Below, in pieces: positions 7,484-14,223 of a DNA stretch of 32,306 nucleotides; position 1 is the stretch's first letter; every line of letters starts with the position of its first letter. This DNA is from Elusimicrobia bacterium GWA2_61_42 (lineage in GTDB: Bacteria > Elusimicrobiota > Elusimicrobia > Elusimicrobiales > UBA9959): contig MGTU01000006.1 of the NCBI GenBank assembly GCA_001799615.1, positions 1 through 32,306 on the forward strand, in the 5' to 3' direction. The translations under genes and the position numbers were made by a program. The notes below the pieces were generated by a model, which had not been told where the DNA came from, ran no database searches, and worked only from the letters and a program-made list of their open reading frames with translations.

Positions 7484-8017
7484 TCACAGGAGCACCAGCA
7501 TGAAGAACGCCACTATCGCTATGCTGATGATGGTGGCCAGCAGCATGCTGCCGAAAGTCGGCTTGGGATCTTCTTTCTTTTCCTCTTTCTCGGGCTTCAC
7601 CGTAGAGGTGGAGACCTCCACCTCGGCCGACTTCACGCCGGGCGTCTTGACGGCCGGCATCAGCCGGTCCAGGGCGGCCACCGCGCTGACCAGCGGGGCG
7701 GATTTGGGGAGCTTGACCTTGGAGGAAACGCGGGCTTCCTGGTAAACGGCGGGAGCGGCTTCGGCGATCACGGAGCCGGAGTAAAGGCCGGCCAGCAGAA
7801 CCTCGGTTTTGGCGCTGTCGGCCGTAGCGGCCAGGCCGTCGGCCGCGGAGGAAAGCCTTTCAAGCTGCGCGGCGCGCAGGTCGGCGGCGCGGGAAGCGGC
7901 GGGCACGTAGCCCTCTACGCCCATTCCTATGGAGATCTCGGCGCGGGCCTCGGCCGCCGCGAACAGGAAAGCCAGTCCCAGGATTATTTCGCCTACCGCT
8001 TTTATCTGCTTCTTCAT
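7484..8017 (-). CDS. Exported, C-terminally membrane-anchored protein of unknown function
   Basis: A 177-residue protein with an N-terminal Sec signal (LGLAFLFAAAEARA, cleavage about residue 26). An Ala-rich helical middle is followed by a charged low-complexity linker (KPEKEEKKEDPKP, about 142-154) and a hydrophobic C-terminal segment (LLATIISIAIVAFFMLVLL) at the very end. It should sit across the periplasm with a C-terminal anchor. No cysteines or catalytic motifs. SD GGAGAG precedes the ATG. A σ54-type promoter with activator pair lies upstream. It converges with the DHp-like gene with only three bases between the stops. I recognise no family. Confidence 0.8.
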   Translation of the reverse strand: MKKQIKAVGEIILGLAFLFAAAEARAEISIGMGVEGYVPAASRAADLRAAQLERLSSAADGLAATADSAKTEVLLAGLYSGSVIAEAAPAVYQEARVSSKVKLPKSAPLVSAVAALDRLMPAVKTPGVKSAEVEVSTSTVKPEKEEKKEDPKPTFGSMLLATIISIAIVAFFMLVLL

Positions 8018-8042
8018 ATTCTCTCCGTCTATCTGAAATTTG

Positions 8043-8083
8043 GAGCGGGCTGCCCTACCCTCACTTGCCTGAACAACCCGCTC
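8043..8083 (-). promoter_or_regulatory. Inverted repeat in the 5' leader
   Basis: GAGCGGG (8043-8049) and CCCGCTC (8077-8083) can pair across 27 nt in the leader between P5 and the start codon at 8017. It could affect translation or mRNA stability; not seen at the other σ54 genes. Confidence 0.3.
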
Positions 8084-8094
8084 ACAACCTGTTC

Positions 8095-8112
8095 AGAGCA
8101 ATTTAAATGCCA
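8095..8112 (-). promoter_or_regulatory. σ54-type -24/-12 promoter (P5)
   Basis: Minus-strand TGGCATTTAAATTGCTCTG, 10-nt GG/GC spacing, 78 nt before the tail-anchored protein ATG. Confidence 0.87.
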
Positions 8113-8198
8113 GCCACGGTATAGGCGGCTAAAAAGCTATTTCTCATAGGTAAAGTAGCGGCGCCGCCCCTTTCGGACAACAGGCTCAGGACAAATTC

Positions 8199-8232
8199 GT
8201 TTCATTTGAGAAGGCCGGCATTCAGATGAAAA
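8199..8232 (-). promoter_or_regulatory. Paired upstream activator sites for P5
   Basis: GTTTCATTTGAGAA (8199-8212) and CATTCAGATGAAAA (8219-8232) start 20 bp apart and are centred 112 bp upstream of P5. The pair begins directly after the terminator stem of the preceding gene (8237-8260). Confidence 0.72.
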
Positions 8233-8260
8233 TAATAAAGGCGGGCCTAAACCCGCCTTT
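8233..8260 (-). terminator. Terminator after the first Cys-rich paralogue
   Basis: A 9-bp perfect stem AAAGGCGGG/CCCGCCTTT (8237-8245 with 8252-8260). On the minus strand it continues TTTATTATTTTC, so the T-run merges into the activator site. A second hairpin (CCGGCCC 8301-8307 with GGGCCGG 8318-8324) with an A/T-rich tail lies closer to the stop codon. Confidence 0.7.
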
Positions 8261-8334
8261 AAAGGCTCCTTCCAACCGCTAATCTATTTAATTTTAATTA
8301 CCGGCCCCCGGTTAAGAGGGCCGGCAAACGCCGC

Positions 8335-8913
8335 CTAGATCCAGCCGCATACCTGGGAGAGCTGGTCTTTGCACATTTCCACGCAGACCGGCTCCTCTTC
8401 ACCCACCTGGTTGGTGCAGAAATCCATGCAGACCGGGATAAGCTCCATCCAGCAGGACCAGACCAGCCCCTGCTCTTCTTCGGGGGTCATCTTGGTCAGC
8501 CCGGGGCGGCTGGCCTCGGGGAACTTATAAACCTTGGCGGCGGCGGCCGAGGTGAACAGGAACTTTTCCTCCTGGGTACCCGCGCGCAGCAGCCAGTCCA
8601 GGTTCGCCTTAAGCTGCTTTTTGCCGTTCTTCTCGGCGTAGGCCAGCGCGCCGCCTATGGACTTATCGATAGCGGCCAGCTGCCTGGCCGTGAAGACAGG
8701 GGCGGCCCGGCGCGGCATCATAACTTCCCCGGCGGCCTCCTGGCCGGCTTTAGCCCCGGCCAGCAGCCCGGCGAAGGACGAAGCCGCTTCGTTAACGGAA
8801 ACTGCCGGCTTGCCGGCGGCCCCGTCGAAATTCATATCTACCGCTTCAGCCCTGGCCATGGAGACCGACGCCAGCACCGCGAACACCGCTACCAGTAAAT
8901 TGCTTTTTTTCAT
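8335..8913 (-). CDS. Exported Cys-rich protein, paralogue 1
   Basis: A 192-residue protein with a Sec signal (NLLVAVFAVLASVSMARA, cleavage about 22). The mature part has a helical core with FTARQLAAIDKSIGGALAYA, then LKANLDWLLRAGTQEEK and VYKFPEA, and a Cys-rich tail of about 40 residues: SCWMELIPVCMDFCTNQ...PVCVEMCKDQLSQVCGWI, six cysteines. The protein at 14224 shares the same layout and motifs (ARQ/GRQ, KANLD, AGTxEEK, KFP, PVC...C, terminal CGW), so the two are clearly paralogues. No known enzyme family is apparent; the tail could form disulphides, bind a metal or be released as a peptide. It has its own σ54-type promoter with activator pair and SD AAAGGGAAA. Confidence 0.82.
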   Translation of the reverse strand: MKKSNLLVAVFAVLASVSMARAEAVDMNFDGAAGKPAVSVNEAASSFAGLLAGAKAGQEAAGEVMMPRRAAPVFTARQLAAIDKSIGGALAYAEKNGKKQLKANLDWLLRAGTQEEKFLFTSAAAAKVYKFPEASRPGLTKMTPEEEQGLVWSCWMELIPVCMDFCTNQVGEEEPVCVEMCKDQLSQVCGWI

Positions 8914-8958
8914 ATTTCCCTTTACCCTCTCTTTAGATATTTGTCCTGCACCACCTAC

Positions 8959-8976
8959 AGAGCATTTATTATGCCA
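8959..8976 (-). promoter_or_regulatory. σ54-type -24/-12 promoter (P6)
   Basis: Minus-strand TGGCATAATAAATGCTCTG, 10-nt GG/GC spacing, about 46 nt before the paralogue 1 ATG. The TGCTCTGTAG extension is conserved with P1, P2 and P7. Confidence 0.87.
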
Positions 8977-9062
8977 ACAACAGCCAAGGCCCAGGCTGGC
9001 GGCCTTTCATTGGGGAAATATGCTTTGAATAACCGCCGGGGAGGCAAAAACGGATCAGCAGA

Positions 9063-9096
9063 TTTTCAACTGAGCAGGTTCTTTCTCAATTGAAAG
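9063..9096 (-). promoter_or_regulatory. Paired upstream activator sites for P6
   Basis: TTTTCAACTGAGCA (9063-9076) and TTCTCAATTGAAAG (9083-9096) start 20 bp apart, centred 112 bp upstream of P6. Confidence 0.7.
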
Positions 9097-9138
9097 CAAA
9101 AGGCTGGCGCCTAGCGCCCGCCGCTATCCTGCCTTTTG
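9097..9138 (-). terminator. Probable terminator of the kinase operon
   Basis: AAAAGGC (9098-9104) pairs with GCCTTTT (9131-9137) around an inner GC-rich hairpin (GGCGCC/GGGCGC region). On the minus strand the left arm supplies a TTTT run followed by GCTTTC, which is already the first activator half-site. The stem is imperfect. Confidence 0.45.
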
Positions 9139-9156
9139 ATAGGTGGTTTGCGGGCG

Positions 9157-10839
9157 TTATGCCCAGGGAGGCTCTTTGCCTGTCACTTTAAGCCAGGAGA
9201 GGTGTGAGAACTTTTCAGGGCCGTGGCCGGTGGCCATACTTATATTGGTGAAACCTTTTTCATGCAGGTCTTGGGCCAGGTCTTCGCCTTTTACATCGTT
9301 GCCCAGGTCCGAATCTATATACACCTGTATGTCTTTAGGCAGGTCCGCCAGGCCGTCGGCGAGCTCTTGCGGGGTTTTATAGGCCCTCAGCTCTACGCCC
9401 GCGGCCTTGGCGGCCATCTTCCAGTTCATATGCACCAACAGGTCGTCGTCCAGCAGAACGGCTAAACGGGGAGCCTCCTGCGCCGCGGCGCGCGGCAATT
9501 CCAGCGCCACGCAGGTTCCCTTGCCGGGCTCAGAAGTAATTTTAAAGCTGCCGCCCCAGTTTTCCGCCGTGGTGCGCGCGTGGTAAAGTCCCAGGCCGGT
9601 GCCGCCGGCCTTGCCGTGCGTCTCTCCCTTCCGGCCGAGCTTCGCCAATATTTCAGGGGAAATGCCTTTGCCATTGTCTTTTACTTCCAGCAGCACCTTG
9701 CCGTCCGGGGCCGACAGCGCCACCTCGACCGAACCCGGCCCCGCAAAGGCCTCCACCGAATTATTGATCAGGTTTGACAGCAGCCGCTGCAGCTCTTTCG
9801 GTTCGATCAGCGCCCTCGCTTCGCCCGAAGCGTCGCTGAATCCTATCTTTACACCGGGCTTATCCTTATGCTGCAGCTGTTTTTCCGCTATCACCTGCGC
9901 CGCCAGTTCCCGCAAAGCGTAAATGCCGGTTTTTGTTCCGGCGGCTTCCGCCGAAGGCGCCCGGTAGCGCTGCAGCAGGTCGTCCGCTATGCCCTGCATG
10001 CGTATCACGGCGCCTTCCAGAAGCTTGCGCTGCTCCGCCGGCAGCTCAAGCCCCTTGGCCGCCGCGCCCAGCGCCGCCAGCGGCGACCTTATGTCATGCG
10101 CCACCTGCGCGGCCAGGTCTGAGGTAGCCTTTGAAACCGCCAGTTCGCTCTCCAGGCGCGAGGCTTTCTGCAGCACCTCGGCCAGCCGCGCTATCAGCAC
10201 GGCAAAAGGGGTTGCCCGCAGGCTTTGCGGCAGGGCTTGGATGCTGCGCAGTATGGAGTCGCGGATCTTGGCGTGCTCGCCGGCGGCCACCAGGGCGTTG
10301 GTCTCGTCCACGCAGCGCTCTATGCTGAAAATGGTCTTGATCGCCCCCACGTTGGACAGCGCCAGCAGGCCCATGAAGAAGAACACCACCGTGATGAACA
10401 GCACGTAGTTCTGCCCGAACACCGCCGCGTTCACGTCCACCAGGTCTACTACGTACTCCAGCCGCCCCAGCTCCGCGCCGTTGGAGACAAAAGGCACGTT
10501 ACGCGTTATCTGCGCATGAGGCCGGTCATAAAGATTGCCGATTATGGCCTCTTTAAATATCCATTTAGTCCCTTCGAATTCCACGGGATGAAAGGTAATG
10601 CGCTTGATGTTGTCGTTCTTAACGCGCCACATTATGCGCTGGGTCTCAAAGACGTCGCCTTCTATAAAAGCCTTCTCGAAATAAGCCGCGTTTTGCCGCA
10701 TGGCGGTTTGCAGCTTGTCGTCCGCCACCCGCACGGCGGAGAACACCGAGAACAGCTGCCAGAAAGCCACGAACACCGCCACCGCCGCGGCGTAATATTT
10801 CCAGTTATAAGAAAGCGCCCTGCTCAGGATCTTTACCAT
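9157..10839 (-). CDS. Membrane histidine kinase with C-terminal receiver domain
   Basis: A 560-residue sensor. TM1 is about residues 15-37 and TM2 about 145-165, enclosing a periplasmic region of about 105 residues. Then come a linker/HAMP-like helix, an H-box VAHDIRSPLAAL with phospho-acceptor H248, an N-box LSNLINNSVEA, and G-boxes DNGKGIS and GGTGLGLYHAR. The last 105 residues form a receiver-like domain (LLDDDLL, VYIDSDLG with D509, ATGHG, KVTGK), making it a hybrid kinase. It is the last gene of the peptide/radical SAM/GNAT/solute-binding operon, overlapping the lipoprotein gene by 7 nt. This suggests the lipoprotein presents ligand to the short periplasmic loop. The σ54 activator at 5955 is the obvious output partner, perhaps through the DHp-like protein. 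Confidence 0.92.
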   Translation of the reverse strand: MVKILSRALSYNWKYYAAAVAVFVAFWQLFSVFSAVRVADDKLQTAMRQNAAYFEKAFIEGDVFETQRIMWRVKNDNIKRITFHPVEFEGTKWIFKEAIIGNLYDRPHAQITRNVPFVSNGAELGRLEYVVDLVDVNAAVFGQNYVLFITVVFFFMGLLALSNVGAIKTIFSIERCVDETNALVAAGEHAKIRDSILRSIQALPQSLRATPFAVLIARLAEVLQKASRLESELAVSKATSDLAAQVAHDIRSPLAALGAAAKGLELPAEQRKLLEGAVIRMQGIADDLLQRYRAPSAEAAGTKTGIYALRELAAQVIAEKQLQHKDKPGVKIGFSDASGEARALIEPKELQRLLSNLINNSVEAFAGPGSVEVALSAPDGKVLLEVKDNGKGISPEILAKLGRKGETHGKAGGTGLGLYHARTTAENWGGSFKITSEPGKGTCVALELPRAAAQEAPRLAVLLDDDLLVHMNWKMAAKAAGVELRAYKTPQELADGLADLPKDIQVYIDSDLGNDVKGEDLAQDLHEKGFTNISMATGHGPEKFSHLSWLKVTGKEPPWA

Positions 10840-12242
10840 CTGAAGTCCGCCACGTCCGGGAATTCCATGAATCCGCGGCCTATATTTAGGTTTTTGATTT
10901 TTTTGGGATAATAAAATCTTTTGATATTCTGGTAAAGCGGCAGAACTACGGCTTCTTTGGAAAGCTCGCCGAGAAGTTCTTTTACCAGGGCTAGTTTGAG
11001 GTCCGGATCGGCTTCTCTTTCCAATTTAGCGTACAAGGCGGCGATCCGGGGGAGCTTGAAGTCGAAATACCCGTCTTCCCGGACAAAACAATCAAAGAAG
11101 GTCAGGTAGTCCGGATACACCGTATCCAGGCCGAGCACCGTCAGGTTGAACGGCCTGGGGGCTTTGTGCAGGACCCGCACCAGCTCCTGCGGCGTACAGG
11201 CGACTATCTTCAAGGTCAGGCCGGACAGGGAATTGAACTCGGCCGCGAATTTTTCCAGCTGCGCGCTGTTCCCGCTCCGGTGATTATAAAGAACGATCTC
11301 TCTTTTTTTCCCCTTAGCTCCGGCGCGGCGGACGCAGGCCTGCTCCGGCCTCCCGGGCGCGGCTCCCGGGACACCTACGGGAAGCACCGTTTTCACGTCA
11401 TAAAATTCTTTTTTTTGCGGGAAGAACGCCTTACGAAACTTGTCTACGTCCAGGCAGTTGTACACCTGGCGCCGTGTTTCCCTGTCCGGATGGTTTATCA
11501 TCACCACGTCCGAACGCAGCTGCACGTTATTAAACCCCAAATAGTTTTGGCTTACTTCCTGCGGCACGTCGAAAGAGGAGAGCTTGTTAAAGTCGGACAT
11601 TTTCGCGTATTCGTATTTCTCCCCTTTGGACGGATCGAACTCGTTCAGGATTATCTCGTTGTATCCGTCAGAGACCTTCGCCTTGCGCAGGAGCACTATC
11701 TTTTCGCTCGACAAACTGCGCACATAGAATTGCCCCAGCCCCGCCTCTATCCCGGGGGACTGGACGACGGTCGGGGCGTTCTCATAAAGCGTCAGGAAAT
11801 CCAGGTAACCCTTTTGGGGGGCCGGGAAGGTAACCGTGAAGCGTTCCCCCTCGCGGCCGATCTTGAACTCGGAATTATATTTTTTGGTCACGCCCGCCAG
11901 ATATCCCTGAAAGTATTCCGGATCGAAATATCGTTTTACGTCAAAACTCAGAGAACTGTCCGGGCAGAAGGAATATTGCCTGGCGGAAATATCGCGGCCC
12001 CAGCTCTTCAGGAGGCGCGAAGAGTAGTTTTGCCCGTCATCCCGCCTGAAGAGGGGCTCGTGGGTCTGCTTTATGATGTAATAGGTAGCGGTTTCCGCGG
12101 CCCTGCGGACCGCGACCTCTTCCGGGATGCCCAGCAGAAGGACTTCCCAGCGCTGGCTGTCCGCGGTGCCCCCGCAGGCGCTCAAGGAGCAGGCAAGCGC
12201 CAAAGCGGCGAAGATCAGTGGTTTCGGTTTATAAGCAGACAT
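10833..12242 (-). CDS. Family-5 (peptide-type) solute-binding lipoprotein
   Basis: A 469-residue protein with a lipoprotein signal ending in the lipobox LSAC (Cys about residue 23), so it is anchored in a membrane. The sequence after that fits the OppA/DppA-type (SBP family 5) fold: an early THEPLFRRDDG segment, LLKSWGRD, SFCPDSSLSFDVKRYFDPEYF (compare WTFHLRKGVKF), and a C-terminal ALVKELLGELSKEAVVLPLYQNIKRFYY. This family binds peptides and related solutes. No permease or ATPase genes accompany it; instead the next gene is a histidine kinase, so it is probably a receptor rather than a transport component. It overlaps the GNAT gene by 28 nt and the kinase gene by 7 nt. A GGGG Shine-Dalgarno lies within the preceding gene. 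Confidence 0.85.
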   Translation of the reverse strand: MSAYKPKPLIFAALALACSLSACGGTADSQRWEVLLLGIPEEVAVRRAAETATYYIIKQTHEPLFRRDDGQNYSSRLLKSWGRDISARQYSFCPDSSLSFDVKRYFDPEYFQGYLAGVTKKYNSEFKIGREGERFTVTFPAPQKGYLDFLTLYENAPTVVQSPGIEAGLGQFYVRSLSSEKIVLLRKAKVSDGYNEIILNEFDPSKGEKYEYAKMSDFNKLSSFDVPQEVSQNYLGFNNVQLRSDVVMINHPDRETRRQVYNCLDVDKFRKAFFPQKKEFYDVKTVLPVGVPGAAPGRPEQACVRRAGAKGKKREIVLYNHRSGNSAQLEKFAAEFNSLSGLTLKIVACTPQELVRVLHKAPRPFNLTVLGLDTVYPDYLTFFDCFVREDGYFDFKLPRIAALYAKLEREADPDLKLALVKELLGELSKEAVVLPLYQNIKRFYYPKKIKNLNIGRGFMEFPDVADFRW

Positions 12243-12919
12243 TTCGGTTTAAACCCCAGTTTCCTGAAGAACCGCTGGGAACGGAGATTGAACGAGTCAA
12301 CGGCGCACTGTATTTCCCCGCCGGCCCCTTTCTTCAGCCAGGCGGCCAGCTTTTGGTGGGCGGCGGCGCGCTCTCCGGCTGAAAGCCCGGCATCGAACCA
12401 GACCCAAGCCAGCAAGTCCACCGGCGCGCCGAACCAGTCTTTGGATTTTACCAGGGCGGCGAGCCCCACCCTTTTGCCGTTCTTTTCAAAACACACCGCG
12501 TGTTCCGGCAGTACGTTCTTTTCGGCGAAAGTCCGGGTCCCCTTCAGCTGCGCCATCGGAACATATTCCGCCCAGGGCTTATAAAAGAATTCTTCCTGGG
12601 TTTTCACGTACAGCTCTACCAGTTCCGCGCGGCCCGGGGCGGCGGCCAGCTCGACGCCGCATTCCCCTTCAGCCGATGCCGGCGCGTTCAGGCCGGCTGT
12701 TTGTGCGCGGTATATAATACGGACGTCGTACTTGCGGGAAACATTGCGCTGAAGGACCTCGTATTCCGCGTCCGCTTCCCGGCGGAACATTATCCCGAGG
12801 CCGGGCACGGCCGCAGGCCAGTCCAAGGCCTCGATCAAAGCGTCGCTGACGCAGGGCAATTCATCGGCTTCATATACGATCTTGCCCGGGTTTGAGAACA
12901 GCAGTTTAGGTTTTTCCAT
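12215..12919 (-). CDS. GNAT-fold acetyltransferase-like protein
   Basis: A 234-residue cytoplasmic protein. The C-terminal part fits the acetyl-CoA-dependent GNAT fold: AHQKLAAWLKKGAGGEIQCAVDSFNLRSQRFFRKLGFKPKCLLINR has the late N-x-x-x-x-x-F-x-x-K-x-GF pattern. Before it lies a core strand, KRVGLAALVKSKDWFGAPVDLLAWVWFD. The canonical Q/RxxGxG/A acetyl-CoA loop is not well conserved, so catalysis is uncertain. The N-terminal 100 residues may form a second, degenerate GNAT-like domain. The gene overlaps the radical SAM gene upstream by 14 nt and the lipoprotein gene downstream by 28 nt, a tightly coupled operon. Acetylation of the small peptide encoded at the head of the operon is a plausible but unproven role. 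Confidence 0.72.
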   Translation of the reverse strand: MEKPKLLFSNPGKIVYEADELPCVSDALIEALDWPAAVPGLGIMFRREADAEYEVLQRNVSRKYDVRIIYRAQTAGLNAPASAEGECGVELAAAPGRAELVELYVKTQEEFFYKPWAEYVPMAQLKGTRTFAEKNVLPEHAVCFEKNGKRVGLAALVKSKDWFGAPVDLLAWVWFDAGLSAGERAAAHQKLAAWLKKGAGGEIQCAVDSFNLRSQRFFRKLGFKPKCLLINRNH

Positions 12920-13832
12920 ATTCGTAAAAGATACGCGCGCAAAGCGTGCAGGGCGAGGAATGCTCGGGGGACAGCCATTCCGCCGTTACCCCGAGTTGCG
13001 TCATCATCCGCGAGAACGTCAATTCGGTTATCATGCGGTAAAACCTGCTTTTCTTGTGGGCTTCCAGCGTAGGATGCATATACTTGACCGGGCCCGGACG
13101 GAGGTCAGGGCCGCCGCAGCAGACGCTGAAGCCATGCCCGCACAGGTAGGCTATTTTTTTCCGGTTCGGACATTTTTTTGACAGAACCCGCTTATCGAAT
13201 GCCGGGTACGCATAACCAATCTCGTTAAGCTTTGCCGCCCCGAACGGCAGAACTTTCTGGAGCCCTATGGGGAAATCCCCCGCTTTCTTAAGTTCTTTGA
13301 CCAGGAGCAGATCCATCGGTGATTGCAAGGTCAGAATTACGCTGAATCGTATTTTTGATTTTTTACAGGCTTCACACAGGTTATGGATATTCGCAAAGGG
13401 CAGGAATTTCGCGTGGAATCTGTCATATGACAGCTGAACGCCGTCCAGCCTGGCAAAAGAGGCCAGCTCCCTGGCAGCCGCGCCCTCATCGCCGGCAAAA
13501 TGGCCGTTAGTAGTTATGGAGATCTTTCCGCCGGGTTCGGCTGCGGGGATCAGCCTGTTTATCGTGCTTTTATACAGGGTCGGTTCGCCTCCCACAAAAT
13601 GGAGAGACCTTACCTTATGAGCCGATATCGTTCGCGCGAGACGGTTTATCTCGCGCTCCGTCAGGCCTGTTTTTTTTCGGCCGCTGGAAACGCAATGGGC
13701 GCAATGAAAATTGCACGCATATCCCGGCAGAATTACCAATCCGGGAACGCGTGCAATCATTTCGCTGACTCGCTTATCTGTTATTGGAACCGGTCTCTGC
13801 GGGGTCACGCACGCCTTCGGTCCCGGCGACAT
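12906..13832 (-). CDS. Radical SAM enzyme, candidate peptide-modifying
   Basis: A 308-residue radical S-adenosylmethionine enzyme. The [4Fe-4S]-binding CxxxCxxC motif is GYACNFHCAHC (C40, C44, C47), followed by SLHFVGGEPTLY (GGE motif) and ITTNGH. C-terminal cysteine groups (CGHGFSVCCGG and CTLCARIFYEYG) could hold a second cluster, but they do not follow a standard SPASM pattern. The start at 13832 has GGGGAC five bases before it and overlaps the small peptide gene by 59 nt. An alternative ATG at 13760 would remove the overlap but has a weaker SD. Second gene of the operon, directly behind a small exported peptide gene, which is the usual arrangement for peptide-modifying radical SAM enzymes. 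The reaction cannot be read from sequence. Confidence 0.85.
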   Translation of the reverse strand: MSPGPKACVTPQRPVPITDKRVSEMIARVPGLVILPGYACNFHCAHCVSSGRKKTGLTEREINRLARTISAHKVRSLHFVGGEPTLYKSTINRLIPAAEPGGKISITTNGHFAGDEGAAARELASFARLDGVQLSYDRFHAKFLPFANIHNLCEACKKSKIRFSVILTLQSPMDLLLVKELKKAGDFPIGLQKVLPFGAAKLNEIGYAYPAFDKRVLSKKCPNRKKIAYLCGHGFSVCCGGPDLRPGPVKYMHPTLEAHKKSRFYRMITELTFSRMMTQLGVTAEWLSPEHSSPCTLCARIFYEYGKT

Positions 13833-13974
13833 TGTCCCCGGCCGACATGGCGACCGACATCAGGCTGTCTTTATCCCCGCTCGAGAGGGAACCTACATAG
13901 GTGCCCGCCTGGAGGGACGAAAAAAGGCCCATAGACACCAGGAAAGCCGCTAATATTTTATCGCTGTTTTTCAT
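13774..13974 (-). CDS. Small exported peptide precursor (66 residues)
   Basis: A 66-residue protein with a hydrophobic signal-like N-terminus (MKNSDKILAAFLVSMGLFSSLQA) and a polar mature part of about 43 residues rich in Ser, Gly and Asp. That part begins GTYVGSLSSGDKDSLM and ends DPAETGSNNR. It has no cysteines. The gene has a strong SD (AGGGGAA) and a good σ70-like promoter 22-50 nt upstream. It heads the operon and overlaps the radical SAM gene. Together with a radical SAM enzyme, a GNAT protein, a peptide-type binding lipoprotein and a kinase in the same operon, it is the best candidate for a modified signalling peptide. The core sequence and any modification are unknown. Confidence 0.68.
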   Translation of the reverse strand: MKNSDKILAAFLVSMGLFSSLQAGTYVGSLSSGDKDSLMSVAMSAGDNVAGTEGVRDPAETGSNNR

Positions 13975-13995
13975 TTTATTTCCCCTAACTCTTAT

Positions 13996-14024
13996 ATTTT
14001 ACCACTTTTGAGACTTTTCGGCAA
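13996..14024 (-). promoter_or_regulatory. σ70-type promoter of the peptide-kinase operon
   Basis: Minus-strand TTGCCG (14019-14024), 17-nt spacer, TAAAAT (13996-14001), with TGG just before the -10. The predicted start is about 15 nt from the peptide ATG. Vegetative control would let the signal and its receptor be made before the σ54 regulon is on. Confidence 0.68.
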
Positions 14025-14032
14025 TTTGCCGA

Positions 14033-14070
14033 CAAAAAAAGGGAAAGCAAAAATGTTTTTTTGCTTTCCC
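14033..14070 (-). terminator. Intrinsic terminator after the second Cys-rich gene
   Basis: A 13-bp perfect stem (GGGAAAGCAAAAA 14041-14053 with its complement 14058-14070), followed on the minus strand by seven T. It separates the upstream σ54 transcript from the kinase operon promoter. Confidence 0.85.
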
Positions 14071-14223
14071 TGGATACATCCGATTAAGGTCGGATCGTGG
14101 ATACTCTGGGGCCAATCCCCCAAATTACAAGGAAGTGCTACATCACTAGTCTACCTGACAACCCTTGCGCCCGGAAGGGCACTAAGGCCCAGCTGGCAAT
14201 AGGTCTTTTGCCGCGCGCCCGGC
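14071..14223 (-). ncRNA. Possible structured 3' RNA segment
   Basis: A stretch of 153 nt between the stop of the gene at 14224 and its terminator. On the minus strand it contains several short perfect stems: GGCAA/TTGCC, GCCC-TTCC-GGGC, GGGG/CCCC and ATCCGA/TCGGAT. There is no open frame of note. It may be a structured 3' UTR or a small RNA released by processing; it matches no riboswitch or housekeeping RNA I can recognise. Confidence 0.3.

Noticed and set aside
14083..14160. tRNA-like stretch with a CTTGTAA anticodon-like loop on the minus strand
   Set aside because: Anticodon and T stems do not pair, there is no TTCGA loop, and only five acceptor pairs can be formed.
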